Assembly: GCA_964523395.1 (NCBI GenBank)
Contig: CAZFXS010000008.1
Span: 149,654 to 213,653 of the forward strand
DNA length: 64,000 nt
Direction of reading: 5' to 3'
Source of the DNA: JANYJZ01 sp964523395
Lineage (GTDB): Bacteria > Bacteroidota > Ignavibacteria > UBA10030 > SZUA-254
Position 1 is the first letter of the stretch. Each line of letters starts with the position of its first letter. Of this stretch, positions 52,526 through 61,686 are shown in pieces. The notes beneath the pieces were generated by a model. The model saw only the letters and a list, made by a program, of their open reading frames with translations. It was not told the DNA's origin and ran no database searches. Position numbers and translations under genes: made by a program.

Positions 52526-53452
52526 ATGAAAACTATTTTTACTACTGTCATTTTCTTGCTTTTTCCCTTGAGTGAATTGCATTCTCAAGCTGATACATTG
52601 GCGGATGTGTTTCCGCTGTCGGTTGGGAATGAGTGGGCATACCATTACAATGCCAAACAAGGAGACAACAGTGATATTTATTACGGCGATTCAGGTATCG
52701 CCAGCTATCGCATAGTCGATAAGATTGTCGAGGATGATTCAACGAGATGGCAGTTTATCCGCTACCGGAATGTGACTCACTACAGAGATGATTTTTTTAA
52801 TCACTCTCCCGATACCTCTTACCTTATTGTTGATACATCCGCATTTGAAATTATTGAGTCGCATACCGGCAGGCATCGCTTATACCGTACCGAGCATGAA
52901 TACGATATATGGGATTCGGCTTTTCCCTGGAGCTACATGCTTGATGATTCGAGTGTGATATTCAGGTATTGCTTCACCGATTCCTTGGGAGAAAAACATT
53001 TTGAGACTAAATCCGATAGTGTTCTAAGCCTTCAGGTTTACCAATTAAGCTTTAGAAAAAATCTTGGATTAATCCGGTCAAGCGGCTGGATGCACCCCTT
53101 CTTGCCCGGGATATATACTATGTCGGAACATACTCTGGTTAACGCAATCTTGACTTCTGCGGAAAAGGCTGAGGATGTGGATATACCGAACACAATACAA
53201 CTTTCTCAAAATTATCCGAACCCGTTTAATCCATTGACGGTTATCGGTTATCAACTATCGGTTGAAAGTCGGGTAGTACTGAAGATTTACAATCTTCTCG
53301 GTCAGGAAGTGATTACGCTTATAGATGACTCGCAGACTCCCGGAGAATACGCTGTTTCCTGGGATGCTTCGTACCTGCCTGGAGGTGTCTACTGGTATCG
53401 TTTATCCACAGAACACTCTTCGTTAACGCGGAGTGCGATTCTTCTCAAATAA
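52526..53452 (+). CDS. Exported protein with T9SS type A sorting domain
   Basis: 308 residues. Signal peptide (FTTVIFLLFPLSELHSQ), an unassigned ~200-residue region starting FPLSVGNEWAYHYN, and a C-terminal T9SS tail with NYPNPFNPLT, KIYNLLGQEV, GVYWYRLS and a final AILLK. Starts 7 bases after the previous gene. Cargo function unknown. Confidence 0.85.
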   Translation: MKTIFTTVIFLLFPLSELHSQADTLADVFPLSVGNEWAYHYNAKQGDNSDIYYGDSGIASYRIVDKIVEDDSTRWQFIRYRNVTHYRDDFFNHSPDTSYLIVDTSAFEIIESHTGRHRLYRTEHEYDIWDSAFPWSYMLDDSSVIFRYCFTDSLGEKHFETKSDSVLSLQVYQLSFRKNLGLIRSSGWMHPFLPGIYTMSEHTLVNAILTSAEKAEDVDIPNTIQLSQNYPNPFNPLTVIGYQLSVESRVVLKIYNLLGQEVITLIDDSQTPGEYAVSWDASYLPGGVYWYRLSTEHSSLTRSAILLK

Positions 53453-53475
53453 TTTTACAAATAAGAAATTTCCTC

Positions 53476-54843
53476 ATGTCCATCAGAACACTTAATCCCG
53501 CCACCGGCGAACTCATCAAGACATTTCAACCTCACACCGATCGCGACATTGAGAGCAAGATAACCCTTGCAGACTCGGCGTTTACGGCATACCGGAAAAC
53601 TTCGTTCGTAGATCGCTCGCAGTGGATGCTTCGCGCCGCGGAAATTCTGGAATCAGGAAAAGCGGTATTCGGCAAGCTCATGACGCTGGAAATGGGCAAG
53701 ACGTTCAAATCTGCCCAGGAGGAAGCGGCAAAATGCGCATGGGTGTGCCGTTATTATGCGGAAAATGCCGAAAAATTTCTTGCAGACGAAATTATTCAGA
53801 CCAACGCGGCAAAAAGTTTTATCCGTTACCAGCCGCTCGGCATTATCCTCGCGGTGATGCCGTGGAATTTTCCGTTCTGGCAGGCCTTCCGCTTCATCGC
53901 GCCTGCGCTGATGGCGGGAAATGTCGGGATTTTGAAGCACGCGTCGAATGTTCCGCAGTGCGCGATGGCGATTGAAGAGATACTCGCGCGCGCCGGATTT
54001 CCTGAAGGCGTGTTTCAAACACTGCTCATCGGCTCGGATAAAGTGCAGCAAATCCTTGAAGATCCGCGTGTTAAAGCCGCAACATTAACCGGCAGCGAGC
54101 CCGCAGGTATGAGTGTTGCAAGTATTACGGGGAAACAAATTAAGAAAACAGTTCTCGAACTTGGAGGAAGCGATCCGTTTATCGTGATGCCTTCGGCAAA
54201 TATTGATGAAGCCGCCTCTGTTGCCGTTAAAGCTCGCTGCATTAATAATGGTCAATCCTGCATCGCCGCGAAACGCTTCATTGTTCATGAATCAGTATTT
54301 GACCGGTTTGCAAAACTGTTTGTTGAAGGAATGAGCAAACTCAAGGTGGGAGGTCCGATGAGTGAAACCACGGATATCGGCCCTATCGCCACCTCCGATC
54401 TGAGGGATGAACTCGACAAGCAGGTACAATCCTCAATCGCCAAAGGCGCAAAACTTCTGACCGGAGGAAAGAAAATGACGGGCGCAGGTTACTTCTACAC
54501 GCCGACCGTTCTTACCGAGATTCCGAAAGATTCCCCTGCATATTCCGAAGAAATGTTCGGGCCCGTTGCAATGCTTTTCAAAGTTCAGAATGTTGACGAG
54601 GCTATTGCCCTTGCAAACGATACATCATTCGGCCTTGGAAGTTCGGCATGGACAAACAATACTGAAGAGCAAAAGAAATTTATCGATGAGATTGAATCGG
54701 GACTGGTCTTTATAAACAGTATGGTTGCTTCCGATCCGAGATTGCCGTTTGGCGGGGTGAAGCGTTCGGGCTACGGAAGAGAGCTTGGTGTGTTTGGGAT
54801 AAGAGAGTTTGTGAACATTAAAGCTGTTTCTGTTGTGGGGTAG
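53476..54843 (+). CDS. NAD(P)-dependent succinate-semialdehyde dehydrogenase
   Basis: 455 residues, ATG at 53476. ALDH fold with LGIILAVMPWNFPFWQ (cofactor site), TLTGSEPAGMSV, general base Glu in LELGGSDPF, nucleophile Cys in NNGQSCIAAKRF, and EMFGPVAM and PFGGVKRSGYGRELG near the end. The start MSIRTLNPATGELI and length match the YneI/Sad group that oxidises succinate semialdehyde. Cytoplasmic. Stands alone. Confidence 0.9.
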   Translation: MSIRTLNPATGELIKTFQPHTDRDIESKITLADSAFTAYRKTSFVDRSQWMLRAAEILESGKAVFGKLMTLEMGKTFKSAQEEAAKCAWVCRYYAENAEKFLADEIIQTNAAKSFIRYQPLGIILAVMPWNFPFWQAFRFIAPALMAGNVGILKHASNVPQCAMAIEEILARAGFPEGVFQTLLIGSDKVQQILEDPRVKAATLTGSEPAGMSVASITGKQIKKTVLELGGSDPFIVMPSANIDEAASVAVKARCINNGQSCIAAKRFIVHESVFDRFAKLFVEGMSKLKVGGPMSETTDIGPIATSDLRDELDKQVQSSIAKGAKLLTGGKKMTGAGYFYTPTVLTEIPKDSPAYSEEMFGPVAMLFKVQNVDEAIALANDTSFGLGSSAWTNNTEEQKKFIDEIESGLVFINSMVASDPRLPFGGVKRSGYGRELGVFGIREFVNIKAVSVVG

Positions 54844-54867
54844 AGGTCGGAAGTTCAACTTCCGACC
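54840..54867. repeat. REP-like single hairpin with GTAG
   Basis: GTAG (54840-54843, containing the stop codon TAG of the aldehyde dehydrogenase), A, then GGTCGGAAGTT-C-AACTTCCGACC (54845-54867), 11-bp arms. With a TCA loop it matches the 3-base-loop form of the other GTAG elements. It may also act as a terminator. Confidence 0.6.
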
Positions 54868-54882
54868 AACAAATAAGCCGGT

Positions 54883-56673
54883 TTATGCCAATTGCGGTTT
54901 TCCTGTCTGCCTATTGGGAGCCATCTCACCATTTTTCCGTTCGCCAATCTGTTGCCGCCACATTGCATAGTACAATCCTTTCAGATCGAGAAGATCCTGG
55001 TGCTTACCAGATTCAATAATGTTGCCGCGTTCGAGAACAAAAATCCTGTCAGCATGGAGAATAGTAGAGAGACGATGCGCAATAAGTATTGTCATCAGAT
55101 CATTCCGCATCGACACATCGCGGATTGTTTGACTGATTTCTTCTTCTGTCAATGAATCCAGCGCAGAGGTGGCTTCATCAAACACCAGCAGATTCGGTTT
55201 CCTTAGTAATGCCCTCGCGATCGACAACCGTTGTTTCTCGCCGCCGGAAACTTTCACTCCTCCTTCGCCGATAACGGTGTCAAGTCCTTTGTCTGCTCTC
55301 GCCAACAAGCTCTGACACGCGGCTTTCTGAAGAACATCCATACATTCTTTGTCATCCGCCTTCGGATTCACAAAAAGTAAATTTTCCCTGATGCTTCCGG
55401 AAAACAGTTGCGTGTCCTGTGTGACAAATCCTATCCGCTCGCGGAGTTTGTCGAGATCAACATCCTTCGCGGATGTTTTATTATACAAGACATCTCCTAC
55501 TTGTGGCGAATAAAGTCCGACAAGCAGTTTCACCAGTGTAGTCTTACCTGAACCGGAAGGCCCGACAAACGCGATTGTTTCTCCCCGCCGGGTCGAGAAT
55601 GAAATATCATTCAGCGCATTTTGTGTTGCCGACTGATGTTTGAAGCTTACATTGACAAAATCAAGCGTCTCAATCTGGCCGATAATAACAGGCTTCACCG
55701 GCTTTGGCTCTCTCGGTGTATCGAGAATATCTTGAAAGTTTTTCAAAGACACTTCGGCCTCGCGGTACACATTGATGAAGTTTCCCAATTCCTGCAACGG
55801 TCCGAAAATGAAGAACGAATAAATCCAGAGCGAAAAAAATTGCCCGAACGAAATTTGTTGCGCGAAAATCAGATAAAGCATGAGACCGAGAATGCTCGTG
55901 CGGAGAGCATTTACGGCAGTTCCCTGGACAAAGCTGAGGCTCCGCAGATAACGCACTTTCTTCAATTCCAGGTTAAGGATTTTCCCTGTCGTTGAATTCA
56001 ATCGGTTAATTTCCTGCTGTGCAAGACCAAGGCTTTTTACCAGTTCGATGTTTCTGAGAGATTCTGTGGTTGCGCCGGCAAGGGCTGTGGTTTCTTTTAC
56101 AATGGTCTTTTGTATAACCTTGATTTTTTTGCTGATGATGGAACTTAACAATGCCAGCAACGGAATGGTGGAAAAATAGACCGGCGCGACAATCCAGTGA
56201 ACGCTGAACGCATAAAACATCACAAAAATGACACCAATTAACGTCGTAAAGACAAGGTTGATGAACATGGAAATCAGCCGCTCGACATCGGAACGGACTT
56301 TCTGAAGCTTGCCAAGCGTTTCGCCGCTTCGCTGATCTTCAAATACCTGATACGGGAGTTCCAGCGAATGGCGAAGGCCGTCGGAATATATTTGCGCACC
56401 TAATTTCTGTGTGATGGTGTTGATAAAATAATCCTGGAAGTTTTTCGCGACACGGGAAACAAACGCCGCGCCGACTGCCATCGCGAGATACACGCCTACG
56501 CCTTTGAAAAATTGCTCCGAGGTATATTCTTTGAAACGCGCGACATACTCATCGATGATGTGGCGGAAGATAAGCGGATCAAGAAGCGAGAATGTCTGGT
56601 TTACCGCCGCGAGAAACAGGGCAAGAGATACCAGCTTCCAGTATTGTTTGAGATATGAAAAAAGAAGTTTCAT
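54883..56673 (-). CDS. ABC transporter, fused permease and ATPase (MsbA/LmrA type)
   Basis: 596 residues. Six membrane spans in the first ~320 residues, then an ATPase domain: Walker A FVGPSGSGKTTLVKLL, Q-loop VTQDTQLFSG, signature VSGGEKQRLSIARALL, Walker B LLVFDEATSALD and H-loop IAHRLSTI. Works as a homodimer or heterodimer exporter at the inner membrane. Substrate unknown. Lies 20 bases after the aminotransferase gene. Confidence 0.92.
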   Translation of the reverse strand: MKLLFSYLKQYWKLVSLALFLAAVNQTFSLLDPLIFRHIIDEYVARFKEYTSEQFFKGVGVYLAMAVGAAFVSRVAKNFQDYFINTITQKLGAQIYSDGLRHSLELPYQVFEDQRSGETLGKLQKVRSDVERLISMFINLVFTTLIGVIFVMFYAFSVHWIVAPVYFSTIPLLALLSSIISKKIKVIQKTIVKETTALAGATTESLRNIELVKSLGLAQQEINRLNSTTGKILNLELKKVRYLRSLSFVQGTAVNALRTSILGLMLYLIFAQQISFGQFFSLWIYSFFIFGPLQELGNFINVYREAEVSLKNFQDILDTPREPKPVKPVIIGQIETLDFVNVSFKHQSATQNALNDISFSTRRGETIAFVGPSGSGKTTLVKLLVGLYSPQVGDVLYNKTSAKDVDLDKLRERIGFVTQDTQLFSGSIRENLLFVNPKADDKECMDVLQKAACQSLLARADKGLDTVIGEGGVKVSGGEKQRLSIARALLRKPNLLVFDEATSALDSLTEEEISQTIRDVSMRNDLMTILIAHRLSTILHADRIFVLERGNIIESGKHQDLLDLKGLYYAMWRQQIGERKNGEMAPNRQTGKPQLA

Positions 56674-56693
56674 GCGCGACTATAATATACAAT

Positions 56694-57851
56694 TCATTTC
56701 ATCATATCCCTAAGCAGGAATATTCCCTCCCGAAATGTTTTCTCTTCTGCAAGCAGGCTCACTACAAGAAAGCCTTTGCTCAAATCAAAAAAATAACCGG
56801 GATGAACATATACTCCTTTTTCCAGCAACGAAATCGCGCACTGCTCATCGGAGATACTCATAGGAATTTTTACAAGAGCGTACCATCCTCCTTCCGAAGG
56901 AAAAACCGAGCACTGAGTATCGGTTAGTTCTTTTTGTAATAAATGGAAGTTTGATCGGACCCGGTCCAGGATTGATGACCGGATTGCATCTCCTGCCTCC
57001 AGTAATCTGGGAAGCGCTATCTGAACGGGTGTATTGACGGAAAGAAACGTATCGCACAATATTTCCAATCGGCCTGAAGCTTCCGCAACATCTTCATGGT
57101 TACCGCTCAACACAATCCACCCGAGCTTCATCTGCGGAAGGCCGCAGAGTTTTGAAATACCGTTGAGCGTAAATGTGAGGACGTCTGTTTCGGACGCCGT
57201 TGAACCAAGATGCTGCGCGTCATTGGAGAATCCGTAGTCGATAAAAACTTCATCCACGATAAGCGCAATGTTGCGGCGTTGGGCAATGCTGATGATTTCG
57301 CGATACTCATCGCGTTTTATAAACATACCTGTCGGATTGTGGGGATGGACAAGAACGATTGCTCTTGTTTCTGCGGTGATGTTATTTTTTATGGAATCAA
57401 GATCTATATACCATTCATGACTGAACTGCAGTGAATAACACTGAAGGTGTACATCGTTTACTTTCGCGAGAAATTCGAAGAGCGGATACGAAGGAACTGG
57501 CACCAGAACGGAATCCCCGGCATTGCACAGCAGTTTAAAAATGATTGAATACGCTTCGCTGGTGCTTGCCGTGAGAAAAATATCCGACGTACCAATGGAA
57601 ATATTTTTCGCCTGATAATAACCGCTCACGGCTTCTCGCGCGGAGGGCAATCCTCTCGGGTCAGGTTGATAATGGAGAATTTCAGGGGTGGAAAATGCAG
57701 AAAGAATGTCTGTTTCCGGATAGATGATGCCGCATTCCGTGGGGTTGGAATTTGTCAGATCAAGAATCTGCTTACCGGAATTTTTCCGCTCCTCAAGGAG
57801 TTGCGTAAGAGTATTCGGCTGGCGATTCCAGGATGTGCGTGAGGAAAACAT
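56694..57851 (-). CDS. Class I/II pyridoxal-phosphate aminotransferase
   Basis: 385 residues. Fold type I blocks: LDLTNSNPTECGI, the PLP-phosphate and ring region TASTSEAYSIIFKLL, VHPHNPTGMF, the Asp in LIVDEVFIDYGF, and the Schiff-base Lys in NGISKLCGLPQMKLGWIVLSG. Reaction partner unknown. Immediately upstream of the ABC exporter. Confidence 0.9.
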   Translation of the reverse strand: MFSSRTSWNRQPNTLTQLLEERKNSGKQILDLTNSNPTECGIIYPETDILSAFSTPEILHYQPDPRGLPSAREAVSGYYQAKNISIGTSDIFLTASTSEAYSIIFKLLCNAGDSVLVPVPSYPLFEFLAKVNDVHLQCYSLQFSHEWYIDLDSIKNNITAETRAIVLVHPHNPTGMFIKRDEYREIISIAQRRNIALIVDEVFIDYGFSNDAQHLGSTASETDVLTFTLNGISKLCGLPQMKLGWIVLSGNHEDVAEASGRLEILCDTFLSVNTPVQIALPRLLEAGDAIRSSILDRVRSNFHLLQKELTDTQCSVFPSEGGWYALVKIPMSISDEQCAISLLEKGVYVHPGYFFDLSKGFLVVSLLAEEKTFREGIFLLRDMMK

Positions 57852-57855
57852 TAAT

Positions 57856-57923
57856 TCAAAAGTAAAAATTATAGAAATTTACCATCGTGGTTAACATTTT
57901 TAATTTTAACTTTTTACTTTTGA
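57856..57923 (-). terminator. Inverted repeat after typA
   Basis: TCAAAAGTAAAAA (57856-57868) and TTTTTACTTTTGA (57911-57923) are perfect 13-base arms with a 42-base spacer, directly after the typA stop. Similar in composition to the repeat at 21693. Terminator or local repeat. Confidence 0.4.
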
Positions 57924-57930
57924 CTTGCCT

Positions 57931-59781
57931 TTAAACCTCCACCGCCTCTGCTTTCTTTTTCGACATGCGCGAACGCTCATTATGATCGAGATACTTCTTC
58001 CGCAAGCGCAACGACTTCGGTGTAACTTCGATATATTCATCATCGGCAATCCACTCGATCGCCTGTTCGAGCGTATGGATATGCGGCGGTTCGAGGCGGA
58101 TCGCTTCATCGGCGCCGCTGGCGCGCATATTGGTCAGCTGTTTGGTCTTGCAAACATTTACAATAATATCTTCCTCGCGAGCATTCTCTCCGACCACCAT
58201 TCCTTTATATACTTTGATACCCGGCTCGATAAAAAATGTTATGCGCTCCTGCAATTTGAACATCGCATACGCGGTCGCAAGACCGTCTTCCAATTGAACA
58301 ACCGCTCCTTTATGCCGCGTGGATAAATCGCCTTTGTATGGTTCGTAGCCGTGGAAATTATGATGAAGAATTCCGGTTCCCTTTGTCTCGGTCATAAACT
58401 CAGACCGGAATCCAAGCAACCCGCGCGCAGGAACGACAAACTCAAGCCGCGTATTGCCCTGTGCCTGCAACATATTTTTCATCAACGCTTTTCGTGAACC
58501 GAGATTCTGTATAACAATGCCGGCATGTTCATCGGGAACATCGATGATAACATGTTCCATCGGTTCGCACAGGACGTCATCAATCCGTTTATAAATAACT
58601 TCCGGTGCGGAGACCTGAAATTCATATCCCTCGCGACGCATGGTTTCAATCAGAATTCCCAGGTGCAATTCGCCTCTGCCGCTGACTTTAAATACATCGG
58701 GGCTATCGGTTAATTCAACACGTAAGCTTACGTTCGAACGAAGCTCGCGCGCCAAGCGTTCACCAAGATTTCGCGTAGTGACATACTTTCCTTCCTGTCC
58801 GGCAAATGGGGAATTATTCACAACAAAATTCATCGACAGCGTTGGCTCCTCAATTGTCACAAACGGAAGAGGCGTCGGATCCGCCGCGTCGGCAATGGTT
58901 TCGCCAATATCAACATCTTCCATACCCGCTATCGCTATAACATCGCCGGCGGAGGCTTCGTTTACTTCAATGCGTTTTAATCCTTCGAAGGTGTAAATCT
59001 TTGTCACGCGCGCGTCATCAACGGTTCCGTCGCGGTGAACGACTTTCATCGGCGCACCGAGGCGGATTGTACCGCGTTCAATTCTGCCGATACCAAGCCT
59101 GCCAAGATAATCACTGTAATCGATGGTCGTTACAAGCATTTGAAACGGAGAGGCGCTGTCTCCCGGAGGACCGGGAATTTTACTGACAATTGCTTCGAAC
59201 AACGGCTCAAGATTTGTGCTTGCTTCTTCAAGCTCTCTTTTTGCAATTCCCTGTTTTGCTATACAATAGATTGTCGGGAAGTCGAGTTGATGATCATGCG
59301 CACCGAGCGAGAGGAATAATTCAAACACTTCGTCAAGCACCACATGAGCGCGTGCGTCTTTGCGGTCAATTTTATTGATAACGACAATCGGCTGAAGGTT
59401 CAGTTCAAGGGATTTTTTGAGAACAAATTTTGTTCCCGGCAATGGGCCCTCAGCGGCATCAACAAGCAGGAGAACGCCGTCGACCATTTTCAGCGTGCGT
59501 TCGACTTCGCCCGCAAAATCAGAGTGACCCGGTGTGTCGACAATATTAATTTTGATGGTCTCCTTCCCGCCTGGCGCTTTGTAAAACACGGCGGTGTTCT
59601 TCGCGAGAATGGTAATCCCGCGCTCGCGTTCGAGGTCGTTGGAATCCATCACCCGCTTCACCATTTCCTGGTTTTCGCGGAATGTCCCCGTCTGGCGCAA
59701 CATATAGTCGACAAGGGTGGTTTTCCCGTGGTCAACGTGCGCAATAATGGCTATATTTCGAATGTCTGGTCGTCGTTGCAT
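57931..59781 (-). CDS. typA: TypA/BipA translational GTPase
   Basis: 616 residues. G1 AHVDHGKTTLVDYML, G2 RERGITILAKNT, G3 DTPGHSDFAGEVER, G4 NKIDRKDA, then the BipA-specific C-terminal block (GTGILHHNFHGYEPYKGDLSTRHKGA). Acts on ribosomes, especially under stress. ATG 59781, ends in a basic tail (KKKAEAVEV). Confidence 0.96.
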   Translation of the reverse strand: MQRRPDIRNIAIIAHVDHGKTTLVDYMLRQTGTFRENQEMVKRVMDSNDLERERGITILAKNTAVFYKAPGGKETIKINIVDTPGHSDFAGEVERTLKMVDGVLLLVDAAEGPLPGTKFVLKKSLELNLQPIVVINKIDRKDARAHVVLDEVFELFLSLGAHDHQLDFPTIYCIAKQGIAKRELEEASTNLEPLFEAIVSKIPGPPGDSASPFQMLVTTIDYSDYLGRLGIGRIERGTIRLGAPMKVVHRDGTVDDARVTKIYTFEGLKRIEVNEASAGDVIAIAGMEDVDIGETIADAADPTPLPFVTIEEPTLSMNFVVNNSPFAGQEGKYVTTRNLGERLARELRSNVSLRVELTDSPDVFKVSGRGELHLGILIETMRREGYEFQVSAPEVIYKRIDDVLCEPMEHVIIDVPDEHAGIVIQNLGSRKALMKNMLQAQGNTRLEFVVPARGLLGFRSEFMTETKGTGILHHNFHGYEPYKGDLSTRHKGAVVQLEDGLATAYAMFKLQERITFFIEPGIKVYKGMVVGENAREEDIIVNVCKTKQLTNMRASGADEAIRLEPPHIHTLEQAIEWIADDEYIEVTPKSLRLRKKYLDHNERSRMSKKKAEAVEV

Positions 59782-59798
59782 GAAAACTCCTGAATAAA

Positions 59799-59833
59799 AA
59801 ACGCCTCAAGCAGTCTTTCCGCTCGAGGCGTTT
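59799..59833 (-). terminator. Terminator of the bacilliredoxin gene
   Basis: AAACGCCTC (59799-59807) pairs with GAGGCGTTT (59825-59833). On the minus strand a T-run (TTTTTTATTC) follows. It separates the bacilliredoxin gene from typA. Confidence 0.8.
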
Positions 59834-59915
59834 GAAATTTGACAGGTTAAGATACGAAGTTTGCGTGAAATTTCCAACTTCGTCTTGGCAACCAGGCTTT
59901 AGACCGGTTTAAATA

Positions 59916-60344
59916 TTAATTCTGATAAACTTTCGTGCAGTATTTGTCAAATATATCTGTCAGCATCTTCGCAAGGGAGTGCGGTTCACTGATTTCAATA
60001 TCAGAACGGTGAATCATATGGATAAGCTTGCCGTCGCGCAGCAACGCGAATGATGGTGATGACGGCGGCATACCGGTAAAATACTCGCGGGCGCGGAATG
60101 TCGCTTCACGGTCACTGCTGGCAAACACAGTCGCGACTACATCCGGCTTCACGCTATGTTGAAGTGCGATTCCCAGTGCCGGGCGTGCAACGCCGCCGGC
60201 GCATCCGCAAACCGAGTTCACAAAAATAAGCGCCGTCCCTTTTTGATGAGCAAGCAACGCGTCCACTTCTTCTGGCGTACGTAATTCTTTGACACCAAGT
60301 CGTGTTACCTCATTTTTTATCTGTTGCATCAATATATCGTGCAT
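59916..60344 (-). CDS. BrxA/BrxB-family bacilliredoxin
   Basis: 142 residues. The CGC redox motif is in FVNSVCGCAGGVARPAL; FAREYFTGMPPSSPSFALLRDGKL follows. By family (YphP/YqiW) it reduces mixed disulfides with bacillithiol. Presence suggests bacillithiol use (inference); no biosynthesis gene is in the window. Cytoplasmic. Confidence 0.93.
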   Translation of the reverse strand: MHDILMQQIKNEVTRLGVKELRTPEEVDALLAHQKGTALIFVNSVCGCAGGVARPALGIALQHSVKPDVVATVFASSDREATFRAREYFTGMPPSSPSFALLRDGKLIHMIHRSDIEISEPHSLAKMLTDIFDKYCTKVYQN

Positions 60345-60624
60345 AAAATCTCCTTTGTTTCAATACATAATGTTTCGTACATGGATAATATACAAAATTA
60401 TCGGGAAAAAGAGAATAGCATCCTGATTCACCAACATCAATAAAAACATTCCTTTGATAGTTTTTCTTTCACATCATATATCTTAAACTGAACTCCCCGA
60501 TGAAATGTCAAACTGAATGAACTATTTTCTTCATACTAACAAATACTACAACAGGTCCGGTTTATTTTTTTTGACTTTGCGCCGCCTATTGCTGATATTT
60601 AAGCAAACCATTCAGCTCATCGTT
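60345..60624. other. Divergent intergenic region
   Basis: 280 bases between the divergent bacilliredoxin and RND adaptor genes. AT-rich. No hairpin, RNA gene or clear promoter hexamers seen. Confidence 0.45.
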
Positions 60625-61671
60625 ATGAAAAACAGCCTCAAATTTTTATTTCTTACAAGCATTATTGTTTCCTCACTGCCATTTATATCATGTGGATCAA
60701 AAAGCGGTGATGCCGCGCCCAAACCTTCCGCCGGCATAATGCTGGTCAATGGTGTTATCGTACAGCCGCAGCCGTTAGAAAATGTCGTGCGTTCGTCGGG
60801 AACAATTCTCGCCTCCGAATCTGTCGACCTCGTCGCGGAAGCGGCGGGACGAATTGAAAAAATCATGTTCAAAGAAGGCGCGCACGTCAACAACAACGAC
60901 TTACTGGTAAAAATAAATGATGACGACGTGCAGGCGCAGTTGAAAAAAGTTGAATTACAGATTCAGCTTACCGCCGAACAGGAGCAACGCCAGAAACATC
61001 TCTATGATATCAACGGCATCAGCAGGGAAGAATATGATATTGCTCTGAACCAATTAAATTCATACAAAGCTGACCGTGAAAATCTTCTTGCCGCCATCCG
61101 CAAACGCGAGGTTCGCGCTCCGTTTGACGGTGTTATCGGATTGCGGTATGTGAGTGAAGGAAGTTATGTTTCACCGACAACGCGCATCGCATCCGTTCAA
61201 AAAATTAATCCGCTGAAAGTCGATTTCGCGATTCCCGAAAAATATGCCAACCAGGTCTCTCTCGGCGATCCTGTGCAATTCAGTAACGACGAGACAAATC
61301 TGCGCTTCACGGGAAAACTGTTCGCGATTGAACCGAAAATAGACGCTACAACACGCACACTTCAGCTTCGGGCTCTTTGTGACAATAAATCAGAAAAGAT
61401 ATTTCCCGGCGCGTACGTACAAATTGAACTCGAGCTTAAAAAAATCCCCAATGCGTTAATGGTACCGACCCAGGCCGTCGTCCCTGTTCTTAAGGGCCAA
61501 ATCATCTATCTGCGAAAGAACGGAGTTGCAGTATCGGTTCCCGTAAACACAGGCATACGTACGGCATCGACTGTGCAAATCCTGAACGGGATTTCTGCAG
61601 GCGATACCGTTATTACCACCGGACTAATGCAAATGCGTCCGAACCTGCCGGTTGATGTCGTCATCAAATAA
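60625..61671 (+). CDS. RND efflux periplasmic adaptor (membrane fusion lipoprotein)
   Basis: 348 residues from the ATG at 60625, giving a lipoprotein signal (SSLPFISCGSKSG, Cys). An open frame extends 36 codons upstream. Lipoyl-like half-motifs SVDLVAEAAGRIEKIMFKEGAHV and VRAPFDGVIGLRYVSEGSYV flank a helical hairpin. Beta-barrel and MP domains follow (FPGAYVQIELELKK, QAVVPVLKGQIIYL). It joins the RND pump to an outer-membrane channel. Starts the operon; the pump gene follows by 15 bases. Confidence 0.93.
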   Translation: MKNSLKFLFLTSIIVSSLPFISCGSKSGDAAPKPSAGIMLVNGVIVQPQPLENVVRSSGTILASESVDLVAEAAGRIEKIMFKEGAHVNNNDLLVKINDDDVQAQLKKVELQIQLTAEQEQRQKHLYDINGISREEYDIALNQLNSYKADRENLLAAIRKREVRAPFDGVIGLRYVSEGSYVSPTTRIASVQKINPLKVDFAIPEKYANQVSLGDPVQFSNDETNLRFTGKLFAIEPKIDATTRTLQLRALCDNKSEKIFPGAYVQIELELKKIPNALMVPTQAVVPVLKGQIIYLRKNGVAVSVPVNTGIRTASTVQILNGISAGDTVITTGLMQMRPNLPVDVVIK

Positions 61672-61686
61672 TCTCTCCGCATCATT

